From Roseomonas haemaphysalidis (GTDB lineage Bacteria > Pseudomonadota > Alphaproteobacteria > Acetobacterales > Acetobacteraceae), in NCBI RefSeq assembly GCF_017355405.1, contig NZ_CP061177.1, positions 3,470,501 through 3,534,500 on the forward strand: DNA of 64,000 nt, in the 5' to 3' direction. The position numbers and the translations under genes were made by a program. How positions within the stretch are numbered: the stretch's first letter is position 1; every line of letters starts with the position of its first letter. The notes under the pieces were generated by a model, which searched no databases, had not been told where the DNA came from, and worked only from the letters and a program-made list of their open reading frames with translations. Below, one piece after another: positions 8,437 through 17,834 of this stretch.

Positions 8437-9711
8437 ATGCCCGATACACCGTTGCCGCCCGCCGCCCCCACCGGACAGGGCCCCGCCGGGCAGGGCCTGG
8501 CCCGCTCGCCCGGGGCGCTGGCCGGCCTGAAGGTGGTGGACCTGACCCGCGTGCTGGGCGGCCCCTATGGCACCATGATCCTGGCCGACCACGGCGCCGA
8601 GGTCATCAAGATCGAGCCGCCGCAGGGCGACGAGGTGCGCGAATGGGGCCCGCCCTTCCAGCCCGGCCCGGAGGGCGAGCGCGGCGACGCCAGCTACTTC
8701 ATCGGCGTCAACCGCAACAAGCAGTCGCTGGCGCTGGACCTCGGCCAGCAGGCCGGGCGCGACGTGCTGTTGCGCCTGCTGGAAGACGCCGACGTCCTGA
8801 TCGAGAACTACAAGCCCGGCGCCATGGAGAAGTGGGGCCTGGGCTACGAGGCCGTGCTGCGCCACCGCTTTCCCGGGCTGGTGCATTGCCGGGTGTCGGG
8901 CTTCGGCGCCGACGGGCCACGCGGCGGGCTGCCGGGCTATGACGCCATCATCCAGGCCATGGTCGGGCTGATGTCGATCAACGGCACGCCGGACAGCGGC
9001 CCGACCCGCATGGCGACGCCGATCGTCGACCTCGCCACCGGCCTGTATTCCGTGATCGGCATCCTGATGGCGTTGCAGGAGCGGGCGCGCTCCGGCCAGG
9101 GGCAGTTCCTGGACATGACGCTGCACGACTGCGGCATGGCGCTGCTGCACCCGCATGCCGCCAACTTCCTGCTCAACGGCAAGCGGCCGCAGCCCACGGG
9201 CAACCCGCACCCCAACATCTCGCCCTATTCGGCCTTCCGCACCGCGACGGGGCAGATCTTCGTGGCCTGCGGCAACGACCCGGCCTTTCGCAAGCTCTGC
9301 GCCTTTCTGGAACTGCCGGAGCTGCCGGACGACCCGCGCTTTCGCAGCAACGGCGACCGCGTGACCAACCGCGCGGCGCTGACCGCCATCATCGAGGACA
9401 AGCTGGCGGCGGTGGACGGCCACGCCTTCTGCGACCGGCTGCTGGCCATCGGCCTGCCCGCCGGCCCGGTGCTGGCGGTGGACGAGGCCCTGGCCGAGCC
9501 GCACACCGCGCACCGCGAGATGGTGACGGAGCTGGATGGCTTCCGCGCGCTGGGCACGCCCATCAAGCTGTCCCGCACCCCGGGCGGCACCCGCGCACCG
9601 CCGCCGCGCTTCAACCAGCACGGCGCCGAGGTCCTGGCCCGCCACGGCTTCACGCCCGAGCAGATCGCGGCGCTGGAACGCGACGGCGTGGTGGTCGCCC
9701 AGCGCCGCTAG
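8437..9711 (+). CDS. Class III CoA transferase, CaiB/BaiF family
   Basis: Transfers CoA between carboxylic acids. A protein of 424 residues with the family N-terminus [30 protein letters not shown] and the catalytic Asp169 in [10 protein letters not shown]. The [10 protein letters not shown] and [13 protein letters not shown] blocks are also family hallmarks. The start is supported by AGGAGGA seven bases upstream of ATG 8437. No acyl-CoA dehydrogenase or ligase is adjacent, so the acid it activates is unknown. It is convergent with the chemoreceptor gene, whose stop overlaps its end by 4 bases. Confidence 0.9.
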   Translation: MPDTPLPPAAPTGQGPAGQGLARSPGALAGLKVVDLTRVLGGPYGTMILADHGAEVIKIEPPQGDEVREWGPPFQPGPEGERGDASYFIGVNRNKQSLALDLGQQAGRDVLLRLLEDADVLIENYKPGAMEKWGLGYEAVLRHRFPGLVHCRVSGFGADGPRGGLPGYDAIIQAMVGLMSINGTPDSGPTRMATPIVDLATGLYSVIGILMALQERARSGQGQFLDMTLHDCGMALLHPHAANFLLNGKRPQPTGNPHPNISPYSAFRTATGQIFVACGNDPAFRKLCAFLELPELPDDPRFRSNGDRVTNRAALTAIIEDKLAAVDGHAFCDRLLAIGLPAGPVLAVDEALAEPHTAHREMVTELDGFRALGTPIKLSRTPGGTRAPPPRFNQHGAEVLARHGFTPEQIAALERDGVVVAQRR

Positions 9712-11234
9712 ACGGCGCGCGCCAGCCCCAGAAAGCGGTCCACGCCCGCGCGCAGCCCGTTGGCCTGGTCCCTGACCAGCAGGGCGGCGTCGGACGCGGA
9801 TTGCGCGGCCTCGCCGCTGCCGGCGGCCGCGTCCCGCACCGCCGCCGTTTCGCGCGACACGGCGGCGGCGGCCTCGGCAGCGCCGGCGATGTTGCGAGCG
9901 ATCTCCTGCGTGGCGCTGCCCTGCTGGTCCACCGCCGCGGCGATGGCGGCGGCGGCCTGGTCGATCTCGGCCACCACCATGCCGATGGAGCGGATGGCTT
10001 CCACCGCCAGCCCGGTGGCGCCCTGGATGGCGCCCACCTGCTGGCCGATCTCCTCGGTCGCCCGTGCGGTCTGGCTGGCCAGCGACTTCACCTCGCTGGC
10101 GACCACGGCGAAGCCCTTGCCGGCCTCGCCGGCGCGGGCCGCCTCGATCGTCGCGTTCAGGGCCAGCAGGTTGGTTTGCCCGGCGATGTCGGCGATCAGC
10201 CGCACCACCTCGCCGATCTTGCCGGCGGTCTCGGCCAAGTCGCGCACCGTGCGGTCGGTGCGCTCGGTTTCCGCCACGGCGCGGCGCGACACCTCGGTGG
10301 CGCGGCCCACCTGCCGGGTGATCTCGTTGATGGAAGCGCCGAGCTGCTCGGTCGCCACGGCCGCCGCCTGGGCGTTGCCGGCCGCGCCCTCGGACGCCGC
10401 GGCCAGCGTGCCGCTCAGCCGCCGCCCGTCCTCGGCCGCGCCGCGCATCTGGCCGGCGGTGCCGCCCAGCCGGTCCGCCGCATGGCGCAGCCCGTCCAGC
10501 AACACGGCCGCGTCGTCGCCGAAGCCGGACACCAGCGCGTCCAGCCGCTGCGCCCGGGCCGGGTCGGCCGGTTGTTCGGCCGGGGCCGGCGGGCGGGCCT
10601 CCATGCGGGTCTGGTAGCTGTCCATCGCCCGCGCCAGGGCGCCGATCTCGTCGGGCCGCTGCCGCGCCGGCAGGGCCACCCCGGCTTCGCCGCCGGCCAT
10701 GCGCTGCAACGCGGCTGTCAGCTGCACCACCGGCCGGCGCAGCTGCGCCGCCAGGGCCAGCCCGGCGCCCAGCAGCAGGGCGGCGAGCACCAGCGCGCCC
10801 CCCAGCAGAACCAGGGGCGTGGCTTGGGCGGCGGCGATGCCGGGAGCGGCGGCGGCCAGGACCGCATCCCGCATGCGCGCCTGCGCCCCGAGCAGTTCCG
10901 CCAGCGCCTCGGCCGGCTGCCGGGGCGCGGCGGCGAGGTAGGCGGCCCAGGCCTGCTGCCAGGGGGCGGGTGCCTGTTCCAGCAGGGCGGTGCCGGCGGC
11001 GGCGAGGCGCGCCGCGTCCTCCGGGCGGGGCGGCACGGCCGCCAGGGCCGCGTGGTGCCGCGCCGCGGTGTCCGCCAGGGTGGCGAGCCGGGCCATGGCC
11101 GGCAGGCTTTCGCCCCCCAGCCGCGACACCGCCTGCCGCGCGGCGCCAAGCCGCTGCTCCGCCATGCCCGCCAGCCCGGCGAGCCCCAGCAGCAGAAGAA
11201 CCAGGGCGGCGGTGATGCGCAGGCGCAACGACAT
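9708..11234 (-). CDS. Methyl-accepting chemotaxis protein
   Basis: Chemoreceptor of 508 residues. TM1 spans about residues 7-26, a short periplasmic helical domain 28-138, TM2 139-163, HAMP 164-212 and the cytoplasmic signalling helices about 235-490. The hairpin tip reads [20 protein letters not shown], followed by [17 protein letters not shown] near 350-385, essentially invariant in MCPs. The periplasmic part is small and alanine-rich, so a ligand cannot be guessed. There is no C-terminal CheR-binding pentapeptide; the protein ends [11 protein letters not shown] 11234 (MSLRLRIT) places TM1 at the N-terminus. No other chemotaxis gene is in the window. Confidence 0.93.
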   Translation of the reverse strand: MSLRLRITAALVLLLLGLAGLAGMAEQRLGAARQAVSRLGGESLPAMARLATLADTAARHHAALAAVPPRPEDAARLAAAGTALLEQAPAPWQQAWAAYLAAAPRQPAEALAELLGAQARMRDAVLAAAAPGIAAAQATPLVLLGGALVLAALLLGAGLALAAQLRRPVVQLTAALQRMAGGEAGVALPARQRPDEIGALARAMDSYQTRMEARPPAPAEQPADPARAQRLDALVSGFGDDAAVLLDGLRHAADRLGGTAGQMRGAAEDGRRLSGTLAAASEGAAGNAQAAAVATEQLGASINEITRQVGRATEVSRRAVAETERTDRTVRDLAETAGKIGEVVRLIADIAGQTNLLALNATIEAARAGEAGKGFAVVASEVKSLASQTARATEEIGQQVGAIQGATGLAVEAIRSIGMVVAEIDQAAAAIAAAVDQQGSATQEIARNIAGAAEAAAAVSRETAAVRDAAAGSGEAAQSASDAALLVRDQANGLRAGVDRFLGLARAV

Positions 11235-11392
11235 GGGCGGGCGGCTCCGGTGATGAAGCGGCATCATGGCGGGGAAACCGTGAAGATTCGGTTGACCCCG
11301 CCGCAGGGCGCCCGCTGAGGCACAGACTTCCAGGCTTTGTTCACCATTCCGGCCCCACCTCCCCCGCCAGCGCAAAGGGAAGGGGCGCGGCG

Positions 11393-13831
11393 ATGGCCAA
11401 CCCGCTGGCGACCGGCACGGTGCCCGACAGCATCCTGGAGAATGGCCGGCCGGGGGACTGGCAGGCCGAGCTGCTGCTGTCCGATGCCGCCGGCGCGCTG
11501 GACGTGGCGCTGACCGGCGATGCCGCCAGCCGCTTCGCCGCGCGGCTCGACACGGCACGCGGCGTGGTGGTGATCACGCCGGCCATGGCGCTGGACCGGG
11601 AAGCCTTCGCCGCCGGCGCCGACCCGCTGCTGCAATTCGGGCTGGCGGTGCGCTTCGCCGACGGCTGGCTCGACACCGGCCAAAGCTGGTCCGTAAGGCT
11701 ACAGGGGGTGGACGATACGCCGCCCCAGAAGCTGGTGTTCAGCAGCGGCGGCACGGTGCTGGAAACCGATGCCGGCGCCGAGATCGGTGCCTTGCAGGCC
11801 AGCGACCCGGACAGCGCCGCCAGCGCGCTGACCTACAGCGTGGTGTGGCCGGATTCGGCGTGGTTCGAGATCGTGGGCCGCACGCTGAAGCTGCGCGACG
11901 GCGTGGATCTGCTGCGCGAAGGCGGCACCACGCGCGCCGTGCTGGTGGAGGTCAGCGACGGGCGGCAAAGCGCAGCGTTCAGCGTCAACATCAAGATCCT
12001 CAATGTGACGACGGAGGACGACACACCCGCGCCCCCGCCCGTGGCACCGCCGCCAGCACCCCCGCCGCCGCCGCCGCCGCCGCCGGAACTTCCGCCGCCT
12101 GCGCCACCGCCACCCGCGCCACCGCCGCCGCCTGCGCCACCACCACCCGTGCCGCCACCACCCGTGCCACCGCCGCCGGTACCCCCGCCGCCTGCGCCAC
12201 CGCCGCCGGCACCCCCGCCGCCGGTACCGCCGCCGCCTGCGCCACCACCACCCGTGCCACCGCCGCCGGCACCCCCGCCGCCTGCGCCGCCACCACCCGT
12301 GTCACCGCCACCACCCGTGTCACCGCCACCCGCGCCACCGCCGCCGGCACCCCCGCCGCCTGCGCCGCCACTACCCGTGCCACCGCCGCCTGCACCGCCA
12401 CCACCCGTGCCACCGCCGCCGGTACCCCCGCCGCCGGCACCCCCGCCGCCTGCGCCGCCACTACCCGTGCCACCGCCGCCTGCACCGCCACCACCCGTGC
12501 CACCGCCGCCGGTACCCCCGCCGCCCGCGCCACCGCCACCCGCGCCGCCATCACCCGTGCCACCACCACCCGCGCCACCGCCACCCGCGCCGCCATCACC
12601 CATGCCACCGCCACCCGCGCCACCGCCGCCGGTACCCCCGCCGCCCGCGCCACCGCCACCCGCGCCGCCATCACCCGTGCCACCACCACCCGCGCCACCG
12701 CCACCCGCGCCACCGCCGCCGGTACCCCCGCCGCCCGCGCCACCGCCACCCGCGCCGCCATCACCCGTGCCACCACCACCCGCGCCACCGCCACCCGCGC
12801 CGCCATCACCCGTGCCACCGCCGCCGGCACCCCCGCCACCTGCGCCGCCACCACCCGTGCCACCGCCGCCGCCTGCGCCAACGCCACCGGTTCCTTTGCA
12901 CGTCGGCGAGTCGCATCTCGGCTTCACGCAGGAGTCAGCAGCCATTGCCAGCACCCTCCGCTTTGTGTGGGAAGCCGAGCGCATCAGTACGAATGACAAC
13001 CATGCCACGCAGATCGTCATGCCTGGGGGCGACAGCGTTTGGATCGGTCCCGTGGCGCGCATCGCCTTCGCCAACGGCGCCATCGAGTTCGCCGGACAGT
13101 CGCACGCGGCCGAGATCGTCCGCCTTTACGCCACGGTGCTGGGGCGCGAGCCGGACAGCGAGGGGCTGGTGTTCTGGCACGAGCACACGCAGCACGGGCT
13201 CAGCCTGACCCAGATGGCACAGGGCTTCCTCAACAGCCCGGAATTCACCAGCCGCTTCGGCGGGCTGAGCAACGAGGCGCTGGTGCTGAACCTGTACCGC
13301 GAGGCGCTCGGTCGCGCGCCCGACGCGCAGGGCATGGCCTTTCAGCTGGATGCGCTGCAGCACGGGCTCAGCCGTGCGCAGTTGTTCGCCAATTTCGTGG
13401 CCAGCCCCGAGGCCGCCCAGCGCTTCGAGGTCCTGCATCCACATGGCGTCTGGGTGCGGGACGCCGAGGCGACCCAGGTGGCCATGGCCTATGACGCGGT
13501 GTTCGATCGCGCCCCGGACCCCACCGGGATGGCGTTCTGGACAGCAAAGCTCGCCAGCGGCGAACTGGACATGCGGGGCATGGTGGAGGGCATCGCCAAC
13601 AGCGCGGAATTCCAGGCCCGCCATGCCGGGGAAACCGATGCCGAATACGTCGCCTCCATCTACCGCAGCGCGCTGGAACGCGAGCCGGAGGCGGGCGGCC
13701 TGAAGTTCTGGGTGGACCTGCTGGCGCAGCACACGCTGGACCGCATCGACGTGGTGATGCTGATCGGCGTGTCGGAAGAGCAAAAGGCGCAGTTCCTGCA
13801 ACACCCGCATGGCGACGCCTTTCTGGGATGA
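11393..13831 (+). CDS. Large proline-rich repeat protein with C-terminal DUF4214-type repeats
   Basis: Unknown protein of 812 residues. Residues 1-210 look like a beta-rich, possibly cadherin-like region (for example [17 protein letters not shown]). About residues 212-503 are an uninterrupted array of PPxPP pentapeptides with x mostly Ala or Val. Residues 560-810 hold four helical repeats of the DUF4214 type, such as [20 protein letters not shown] and [23 protein letters not shown]4214 occurs at the ends of extracellular or S-layer-like and RTX-type proteins. No signal peptide or glycine-rich calcium repeat is visible, so the export route is unclear. The proline array is rigid and may act as a spacer between the two globular ends. 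It is divergent from the chemoreceptor gene. Confidence 0.8.
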   Translation: MANPLATGTVPDSILENGRPGDWQAELLLSDAAGALDVALTGDAASRFAARLDTARGVVVITPAMALDREAFAAGADPLLQFGLAVRFADGWLDTGQSWSVRLQGVDDTPPQKLVFSSGGTVLETDAGAEIGALQASDPDSAASALTYSVVWPDSAWFEIVGRTLKLRDGVDLLREGGTTRAVLVEVSDGRQSAAFSVNIKILNVTTEDDTPAPPPVAPPPAPPPPPPPPPELPPPAPPPPAPPPPPAPPPPVPPPPVPPPPVPPPPAPPPPAPPPPVPPPPAPPPPVPPPPAPPPPAPPPPVSPPPPVSPPPAPPPPAPPPPAPPLPVPPPPAPPPPVPPPPVPPPPAPPPPAPPLPVPPPPAPPPPVPPPPVPPPPAPPPPAPPSPVPPPPAPPPPAPPSPMPPPPAPPPPVPPPPAPPPPAPPSPVPPPPAPPPPAPPPPVPPPPAPPPPAPPSPVPPPPAPPPPAPPSPVPPPPAPPPPAPPPPVPPPPPAPTPPVPLHVGESHLGFTQESAAIASTLRFVWEAERISTNDNHATQIVMPGGDSVWIGPVARIAFANGAIEFAGQSHAAEIVRLYATVLGREPDSEGLVFWHEHTQHGLSLTQMAQGFLNSPEFTSRFGGLSNEALVLNLYREALGRAPDAQGMAFQLDALQHGLSRAQLFANFVASPEAAQRFEVLHPHGVWVRDAEATQVAMAYDAVFDRAPDPTGMAFWTAKLASGELDMRGMVEGIANSAEFQARHAGETDAEYVASIYRSALEREPEAGGLKFWVDLLAQHTLDRIDVVMLIGVSEEQKAQFLQHPHGDAFLG
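12025..12898. repeat. Tandem repeat coding for (PPxPP)n with a 90-bp macro-unit
   Basis: About 870 bp of 15-bp micro-repeats encode [10 protein letters not shown]-type pentapeptides. A higher-order 90-bp period is superimposed. A 90-bp block at 12501-12590 recurs without change at 12621-12710 and 12711-12800, and a 75-bp block at 12361-12435 recurs at 12451-12525. One 30-bp block (12591-12620) breaks the register. All units are multiples of 15 bp, so the frame is kept. The identity at synonymous positions implies recent duplication, and copy number may vary between strains. Confidence 0.9.
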
Positions 13832-13849
13832 CCCGGCGCGAGGATTGAC

Positions 13850-13865
13850 TTGCGAGCCATTCGCA
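13850..13865. promoter_or_regulatory. Small palindromic site upstream of the 13912 gene
   Basis: TTGCGA and TCGCA flank the 5-bp spacer GCCAT (13850-13865), a perfect 5-bp inverted repeat in the 80-bp gap before ATG 13912. The half-sites resemble the TTGCGAAT/ATTCGCAA arms in the nrdA leader and, loosely, Fur-type boxes. This is a weak candidate for an operator. Confidence 0.2.
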
Positions 13866-13911
13866 GAAGCGTCAGCCTGGACCTGCCCGCCATCCCGGGG
13901 AGAATGCTGCC

Positions 13912-14355
13912 ATGGCGACTCACGGCCTGCCCACCTGGCCCTGGACCGATGCCGAAACCGAGGAGCTGCCCGCCGCCGAGGCGTTGCTGCTGGATGCCAT
14001 GCGCCGCTGGGAGCAGGCGGCGGACCGGGGCGAGCCACCCCGGCCGGCTGCCCGCTGGCCGCTGGTCACCGCCGACGCGGCGGGCGCCGCGGCACCGCTG
14101 GATGCCATGCTGCGGGCGGCCGGCGCGCGGCGCTTCGTGATCAGCGGTCCCGCCGCGCCGCGCCTGGCGGGGCAGGAGCCGGCGCTGCTGCTGGCCTGCG
14201 CGCTGGCGCAGCGCGGCCCGCGGCGCGAAGCATTGGCCGCGTTTCTGCGCCTGCTGCCGGCCGCCGATGCGCAGGCGGCGCTGGCCCGCGCCGTGCTGCT
14301 GGGGGCGGAACTGCGCCGCGCCGGACTGCTGCTGGCGCATCCGCTGCGCGGCTGA
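13912..14355 (+). CDS. Conserved-looking hypothetical protein, Ala-rich helical
   Basis: A protein of 147 residues that I do not recognise. It starts MATHGLPTWPWTDAETEELP, 14 residues before an alanine/leucine-rich helical body, with GGGGAGA upstream as a Shine-Dalgarno. It has no signal peptide, no membrane segment, no cysteine cluster and no catalytic motif that I can see. The segment ARRFVISGPAAPRLAGQEPA could be a beta strand and turn. Codon usage is strongly third-position GC like its neighbours, which supports a real gene. It lies 80 bases after the proline-rich protein gene and ends just before the heme operon terminator. No function can be assigned. Confidence 0.6.
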   Translation: MATHGLPTWPWTDAETEELPAAEALLLDAMRRWEQAADRGEPPRPAARWPLVTADAAGAAAPLDAMLRAAGARRFVISGPAAPRLAGQEPALLLACALAQRGPRREALAAFLRLLPAADAQAALARAVLLGAELRRAGLLLAHPLRG

Positions 14356-14358
14356 CAC

Positions 14359-14382
14359 AAAAAAGGGGGCCCGAAGGCCCCC
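14359..14382 (-). terminator. Rho-independent terminator of the hemC-hemD-mic60-hemY operon
   Basis: On the minus strand GGGGGCC, loop TTCG and GGCCCCC are followed by six T residues (14364-14359), a textbook terminator with a stable UUCG tetraloop, 27 bases after the hemY stop. On the plus strand the same hairpin lies just after the 13912 gene but is followed only by a short T run. Confidence 0.85.
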
Positions 14383-14408
14383 CGTTTCCGCCGCGCAACC
14401 GGTGCCGC

Positions 14409-15680
14409 TCAGGCGGTGGTCAGGATGCGGCCCGGGCCGCGCTGCCAAGTCACCGTGCCGGCGGTGCCGCAGCCGTCGCACACCGGCACCCAGCGCGCAT
14501 GCACCTTGCCGCAATGGCCACAGCGCCAGCGCGGCTCGGACGGGGCCGCCGTCGCGGCACGCAGCCAGCGGGCCTCGGCCGTGCGGGCCACGGGGCTGTC
14601 GCCGTGCTCCACCTGCTCCAGCTCCACCAGCAGCAGATAGGCGCGGGCGTCGGCGGTGCCGTCGTTGACCAGCGACTCCAGCTCCGCCCGCGCCCGGCCG
14701 GTCAGCGAGCCGGCCAGGGCGGTGCGCGCCAGCAGCAGCCGGCTTTCCGGATCAGCGCGGTTGCCCTGCACCAGCGTCTCGGCCAGCTTGACGCGCTCCA
14801 GCGGCTCGGCCTCGCGCGCCAGGTAGGCGTCGGCCAGGTCGGGGTTGGGGGCCGCCGCCCAGGCCTGCTCCAGCACCGCGCGCGCCTTGCGGTCGGCACC
14901 GGCCGCCTGCAGCCGGGCGGCATGCGCCAGGGCGGCGGGGGCGAAGCCGTGGTCGGCCGCGAAGGCTTGCTTTTCCAGCTCGGCGGCCTGGGCCGCGTCC
15001 GGCTCCTGCTCCGCGGCGGCCAGCGCCAGCTGCGCCCGGCTGGCGCCGGGGGCGGCCAGCGACAGCGCCTCGCGCCAGTCCTGGGTGCGCAGCGCCAGCG
15101 CGGCACGCTCCTCGCGCAGCCAGGCGGCGCCGGGCTGGGCGGCCTCGGCCTCGCGCGCCAGTCGCTGCGCCTCGGGCCAGTCCTGCTTCTGGATGGCCTG
15201 CCGCAGCAGCCCGCGCAGGCCCAGGAACCGGGCATCGTCGCGCGCGGCCAGGGCGCGGAAGGCTTCCGCCGCGCCTTCCTCGCTGCCCGCGATGCGCTCG
15301 GCCTCGGCGGCCAGCAGCAGCACCTGCGGGCGGTCGCCCAGCAGCTTGCGGGCGTTGCGCACTTCCAGCCGCGCCGTGTCGGCGGTGCCGGCGGCCAGCG
15401 CCACCAGGGCGCGGGTCAGCGCGGCCTCGCCCTTGTCGCGGTCCTTCGCCTCGCGCTTGGCGCGCAGGCGGGCGGGCAGCCGGCGCAGGGCGCGCCAGGC
15501 GGTCAGCAACCCGTGCAGCACCACGAACAGCACCAGCAGCGTCAGCAGCATCACCGGCAAATCCAGGCCGATGAAGGTGTCGCCGAAGCGCACCTCCACC
15601 GTGCCGCCCAGGCGCATCAGCGCCCAGGCGATGCCGACAACGACAACGCAAAGAAGAAGAAGCTTGAGCGCGCGCAGCAT
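14409..15680 (-). CDS. hemY: HemY-like TPR membrane protein with C-terminal zinc ribbon
   Basis: Membrane-anchored TPR protein of 423 residues of the HemY N-terminal family. It has two N-terminal membrane segments (about residues 5-23 and 40-62), a basic linker with RLPARLRAKREAKDRDKGE, and then TPR-like helices to about residue 370. The last 37 residues form a rubredoxin-like zinc ribbon with Cys387, Cys390, Cys401 and Cys404. The name comes from its position in heme operons. It is not the HemY protoporphyrinogen oxidase of Bacillus, and its biochemical role is unsettled. The TPR plus C-terminal ribbon layout recalls LapB/YciM. The ATG overlaps the mic60 stop, so the two are translationally coupled. 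Confidence 0.88.
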   Translation of the reverse strand: MLRALKLLLLCVVVVGIAWALMRLGGTVEVRFGDTFIGLDLPVMLLTLLVLFVVLHGLLTAWRALRRLPARLRAKREAKDRDKGEAALTRALVALAAGTADTARLEVRNARKLLGDRPQVLLLAAEAERIAGSEEGAAEAFRALAARDDARFLGLRGLLRQAIQKQDWPEAQRLAREAEAAQPGAAWLREERAALALRTQDWREALSLAAPGASRAQLALAAAEQEPDAAQAAELEKQAFAADHGFAPAALAHAARLQAAGADRKARAVLEQAWAAAPNPDLADAYLAREAEPLERVKLAETLVQGNRADPESRLLLARTALAGSLTGRARAELESLVNDGTADARAYLLLVELEQVEHGDSPVARTAEARWLRAATAAPSEPRWRCGHCGKVHARWVPVCDGCGTAGTVTWQRGPGRILTTA

Positions 15681-17074
15681 CAGCCCTGCCCTCGCGGCGC
15701 GATCAGCTCGGCCAGCGCGGCGCGGGCGGCAACCAGCCCGCGCGCCTGCTTCAGCCACTCCTCCATCGGCCCGCGCGCGCTGGGCGGCAGGGCCTCGACC
15801 TTCTGCACGGCGCCGGCCAGGTCGCCGGCGTCCAGCGCCTGTCGGGCGCCTTCCAACGCGCCGCTGGCACTGTCGCCCCACACGGTCTGGTCGCCCCGGC
15901 GCACGGTGACGAGGTTGGACAGCCGCGTGGCGGCGGCTTCCAGCACGCCCTGCCCGCCGGTCTGCGGCTCGGACGCCGCGCGGGCGGCACGGGCCGCCTC
16001 GTCAAAGGACAGGCGGAGCTGCGCGGCGGTCGGCGGTGCCGCCGTGGCATAGGCGGCCAGGGCCGGCGGCACCGTGCCCGGCAGCCCGGCCAGCGAGGCG
16101 CCCAGCGGCCGGCCGGCTTCCAGCGCGGTGGTCACAGCGGTGGAGGCCACCAGCCGGTTCAGCCGCTGCTCGGCGGCGTTGAGCCGCTGCTCGCGGCTTT
16201 CCAGCGCGGCCAGCCGCGCGTCGTCCTTGCTTTGCTGCTGGGCGGCGGCGTCCTGCATGGCCTTGATGGCGGCATCCGCGCGGTCGCGCTGCGCCTGCAC
16301 GGCGGCATCCATGCGCTGCTGCAGGCTGTCGCGCAGCCCGTCCAGCCGCTGCTGCTGCGCGGAGTCGATGGCCGCCAGCTTGGGGGCCAGCGCCGCCTCG
16401 GACGCCGCGACGCGCTGGGCCAGCTGCGCCTCGGCGCCGGTGATGCGCTGGGACAGGGCCTGCTCGGCCTCGCCGATGCGGGCCTCGACGCGCTGCTGCA
16501 CGCCGGCCTGGGCGGCCTGCTGCTTGCTCAGCTCCTGCTGCAGGGCCTGCACGGCGTCGGGCTTCACGGCGTTGTTCTGCGCCGCCTCGACCCCGCCCAG
16601 CCGCTGGTCCAGCCGCTGCAACTGCGGCGGCAGGGCGCCGCCGGCCTGTTCCAGCCGCTCCAGGCGGGTGTTCAGCGCGGCGACCTGTGCGGCATCCACC
16701 GGCGGGCCGGACGGGCGGCCGGCGTACACCAGCCCGGCGGCGACCAGCACCACGACGGCGGCGCCGGCCACCACGGGCACGCCGATCCGCAGCCGGCGGT
16801 CATGCGCTGAGTCTGTGCTGGCGGCGGGCGCCGCTTGGCTGCGGGGGGGCGTGGGTCCGGCCGGGATCTCGCGGCTGGGCATCGCCTCGGCCTTGGGCGC
16901 CGCGGCGGGCGTGGCCGGGATGTGCTCGGCCGTCACGTCCTCGGCCGGCGGCACCTCGGGCCTCGGCGTGGCGGCGGGTGCCGCGTCGGCCGGCTGCGCG
17001 GCGCGAAAGCGCCCGCCGCCATTGCCGCCCTTGCCGGCGTTGCGCCCGGGGCCGTCCTTCGGCGTGTCGCTCAT
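15680..17074 (-). CDS. Mitofilin/Mic60-like inner membrane protein (alphaproteobacterial orf52)
   Basis: A protein of 464 residues with a disordered Pro/Ala-rich N-terminus (1-90), one membrane helix (about 97-118), a long Gln/Ala-rich coiled coil (about 130-320, for example LQQELSKQQAAQAGVQQRVE) and a C-terminal helical domain that corresponds to the mitofilin domain. The order hemC-hemD-this-hemY is the conserved alphaproteobacterial context of the bacterial Mic60 homologue, ancestor of the mitochondrial cristae organiser. In photosynthetic and methanotrophic relatives it shapes intracytoplasmic membranes; here a general role in envelope bending or outer-membrane contact is an inference. 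The start at 17074 (MSDTPKDGPG) is 2 bases after the hemD stop. Confidence 0.82.
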   Translation of the reverse strand: MSDTPKDGPGRNAGKGGNGGGRFRAAQPADAAPAATPRPEVPPAEDVTAEHIPATPAAAPKAEAMPSREIPAGPTPPRSQAAPAASTDSAHDRRLRIGVPVVAGAAVVVLVAAGLVYAGRPSGPPVDAAQVAALNTRLERLEQAGGALPPQLQRLDQRLGGVEAAQNNAVKPDAVQALQQELSKQQAAQAGVQQRVEARIGEAEQALSQRITGAEAQLAQRVAASEAALAPKLAAIDSAQQQRLDGLRDSLQQRMDAAVQAQRDRADAAIKAMQDAAAQQQSKDDARLAALESREQRLNAAEQRLNRLVASTAVTTALEAGRPLGASLAGLPGTVPPALAAYATAAPPTAAQLRLSFDEAARAARAASEPQTGGQGVLEAAATRLSNLVTVRRGDQTVWGDSASGALEGARQALDAGDLAGAVQKVEALPPSARGPMEEWLKQARGLVAARAALAELIAPRGQG

Positions 17075-17076
17075 CT

Positions 17077-17829
17077 CTAATCTGCCCCTCGTCGTCTGGC
17101 CCTCGCGGCCGGTGGGGGCGCCGGGCCCAGCAGGGCCAGCAGCGCCGTCGGTTCGGGCGTGGGGGTAGCACGGATCTCCTGCCAGGACAGTCCCGACAGT
17201 GCCGCTGCAATCCGCGCCGAAAGCGCCAACGCGGCCACGCGACCGGCGGTTTCCGCCAGCCCCTCGCGCCGCAGCAATCCCGTGGTGACGCCGGCCGAGC
17301 GCGGCGAGAAAAACAGTGCGGCGCGCACCTCGCCCACGCGCCAGGCGGCCACCACCCCGGCGGGCAGGGCTTCGGCCGGGCAGGCGGCGTAGACCACGCG
17401 GCGCCGCACCCGGAAGCCCCGTTCACGCAACGCCAGCGCCAGGGCCGCGCCATAGCCCTGCCCCACCGCCAGCAGCAGCGGCAAGCCGCGCGGGTCCAGC
17501 GTGGCGGCGGCCCGGGCGGCCAGCGCGGCGGCATCGCCCGCCGCCGCCTCGACCCGCGTGAAGCCGGCGGCGCGGGCTTCCTCAGCCGTGCCGGGGCCCA
17601 CCGCCAGCACGGGCGTGTGGCGCGCCACCGGCGCCACGGCGCGGGCGGCGGCGCGGCTGGCCAGCAGCAGCGCCTGGGCGGGCCGCTCCAGCCCGCCCGG
17701 CGGCGGCAGGGGGCGCAGCACCAGGGCGGGCGCCAGCAGCGGCCGCCAGCCCAGCGCCCGCACGGCGCGCGCCGTTTCGGTGCCGCCGGGCTCCGGCCGC
17801 GTGATCAGCACGGCGTCCGCCGCCGCCAT
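17077..17829 (-). CDS. hemD: Uroporphyrinogen-III synthase
   Basis: Cyclises hydroxymethylbilane to uroporphyrinogen III in tetrapyrrole synthesis. A protein of 250 residues starting [16 protein letters not shown], a typical HemD opening, with [20 protein letters not shown] after it. The second domain shows [12 protein letters not shown] near residue 170, a conserved HemD block. HemD is poorly conserved in sequence, but position between hemC (5-base gap) and the mitofilin gene (2-base gap) makes the call secure. The frame is also open through hemC in the other register, but that part is not coding. Confidence 0.9.
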   Translation of the reverse strand: MAAADAVLITRPEPGGTETARAVRALGWRPLLAPALVLRPLPPPGGLERPAQALLLASRAAARAVAPVARHTPVLAVGPGTAEEARAAGFTRVEAAAGDAAALAARAAATLDPRGLPLLLAVGQGYGAALALALRERGFRVRRRVVYAACPAEALPAGVVAAWRVGEVRAALFFSPRSAGVTTGLLRREGLAETAGRVAALALSARIAAALSGLSWQEIRATPTPEPTALLALLGPAPPPAARARRRGAD

Positions 17830-17834
17830 GGCGG

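Noticed and set aside
12025..12898. CRISPR-like direct repeats
   Set aside because: The units are contiguous, have no unique spacers of constant length, keep the reading frame and encode proline pentapeptides.
11833..13083. A glycine-rich (GGGGAG)n protein on the minus strand
   Set aside because: It is the mirror image of the proline-codon repeats. The flanking plus-strand sequence encodes recognisable DUF4214-type repeats, so the plus strand is the coding strand.
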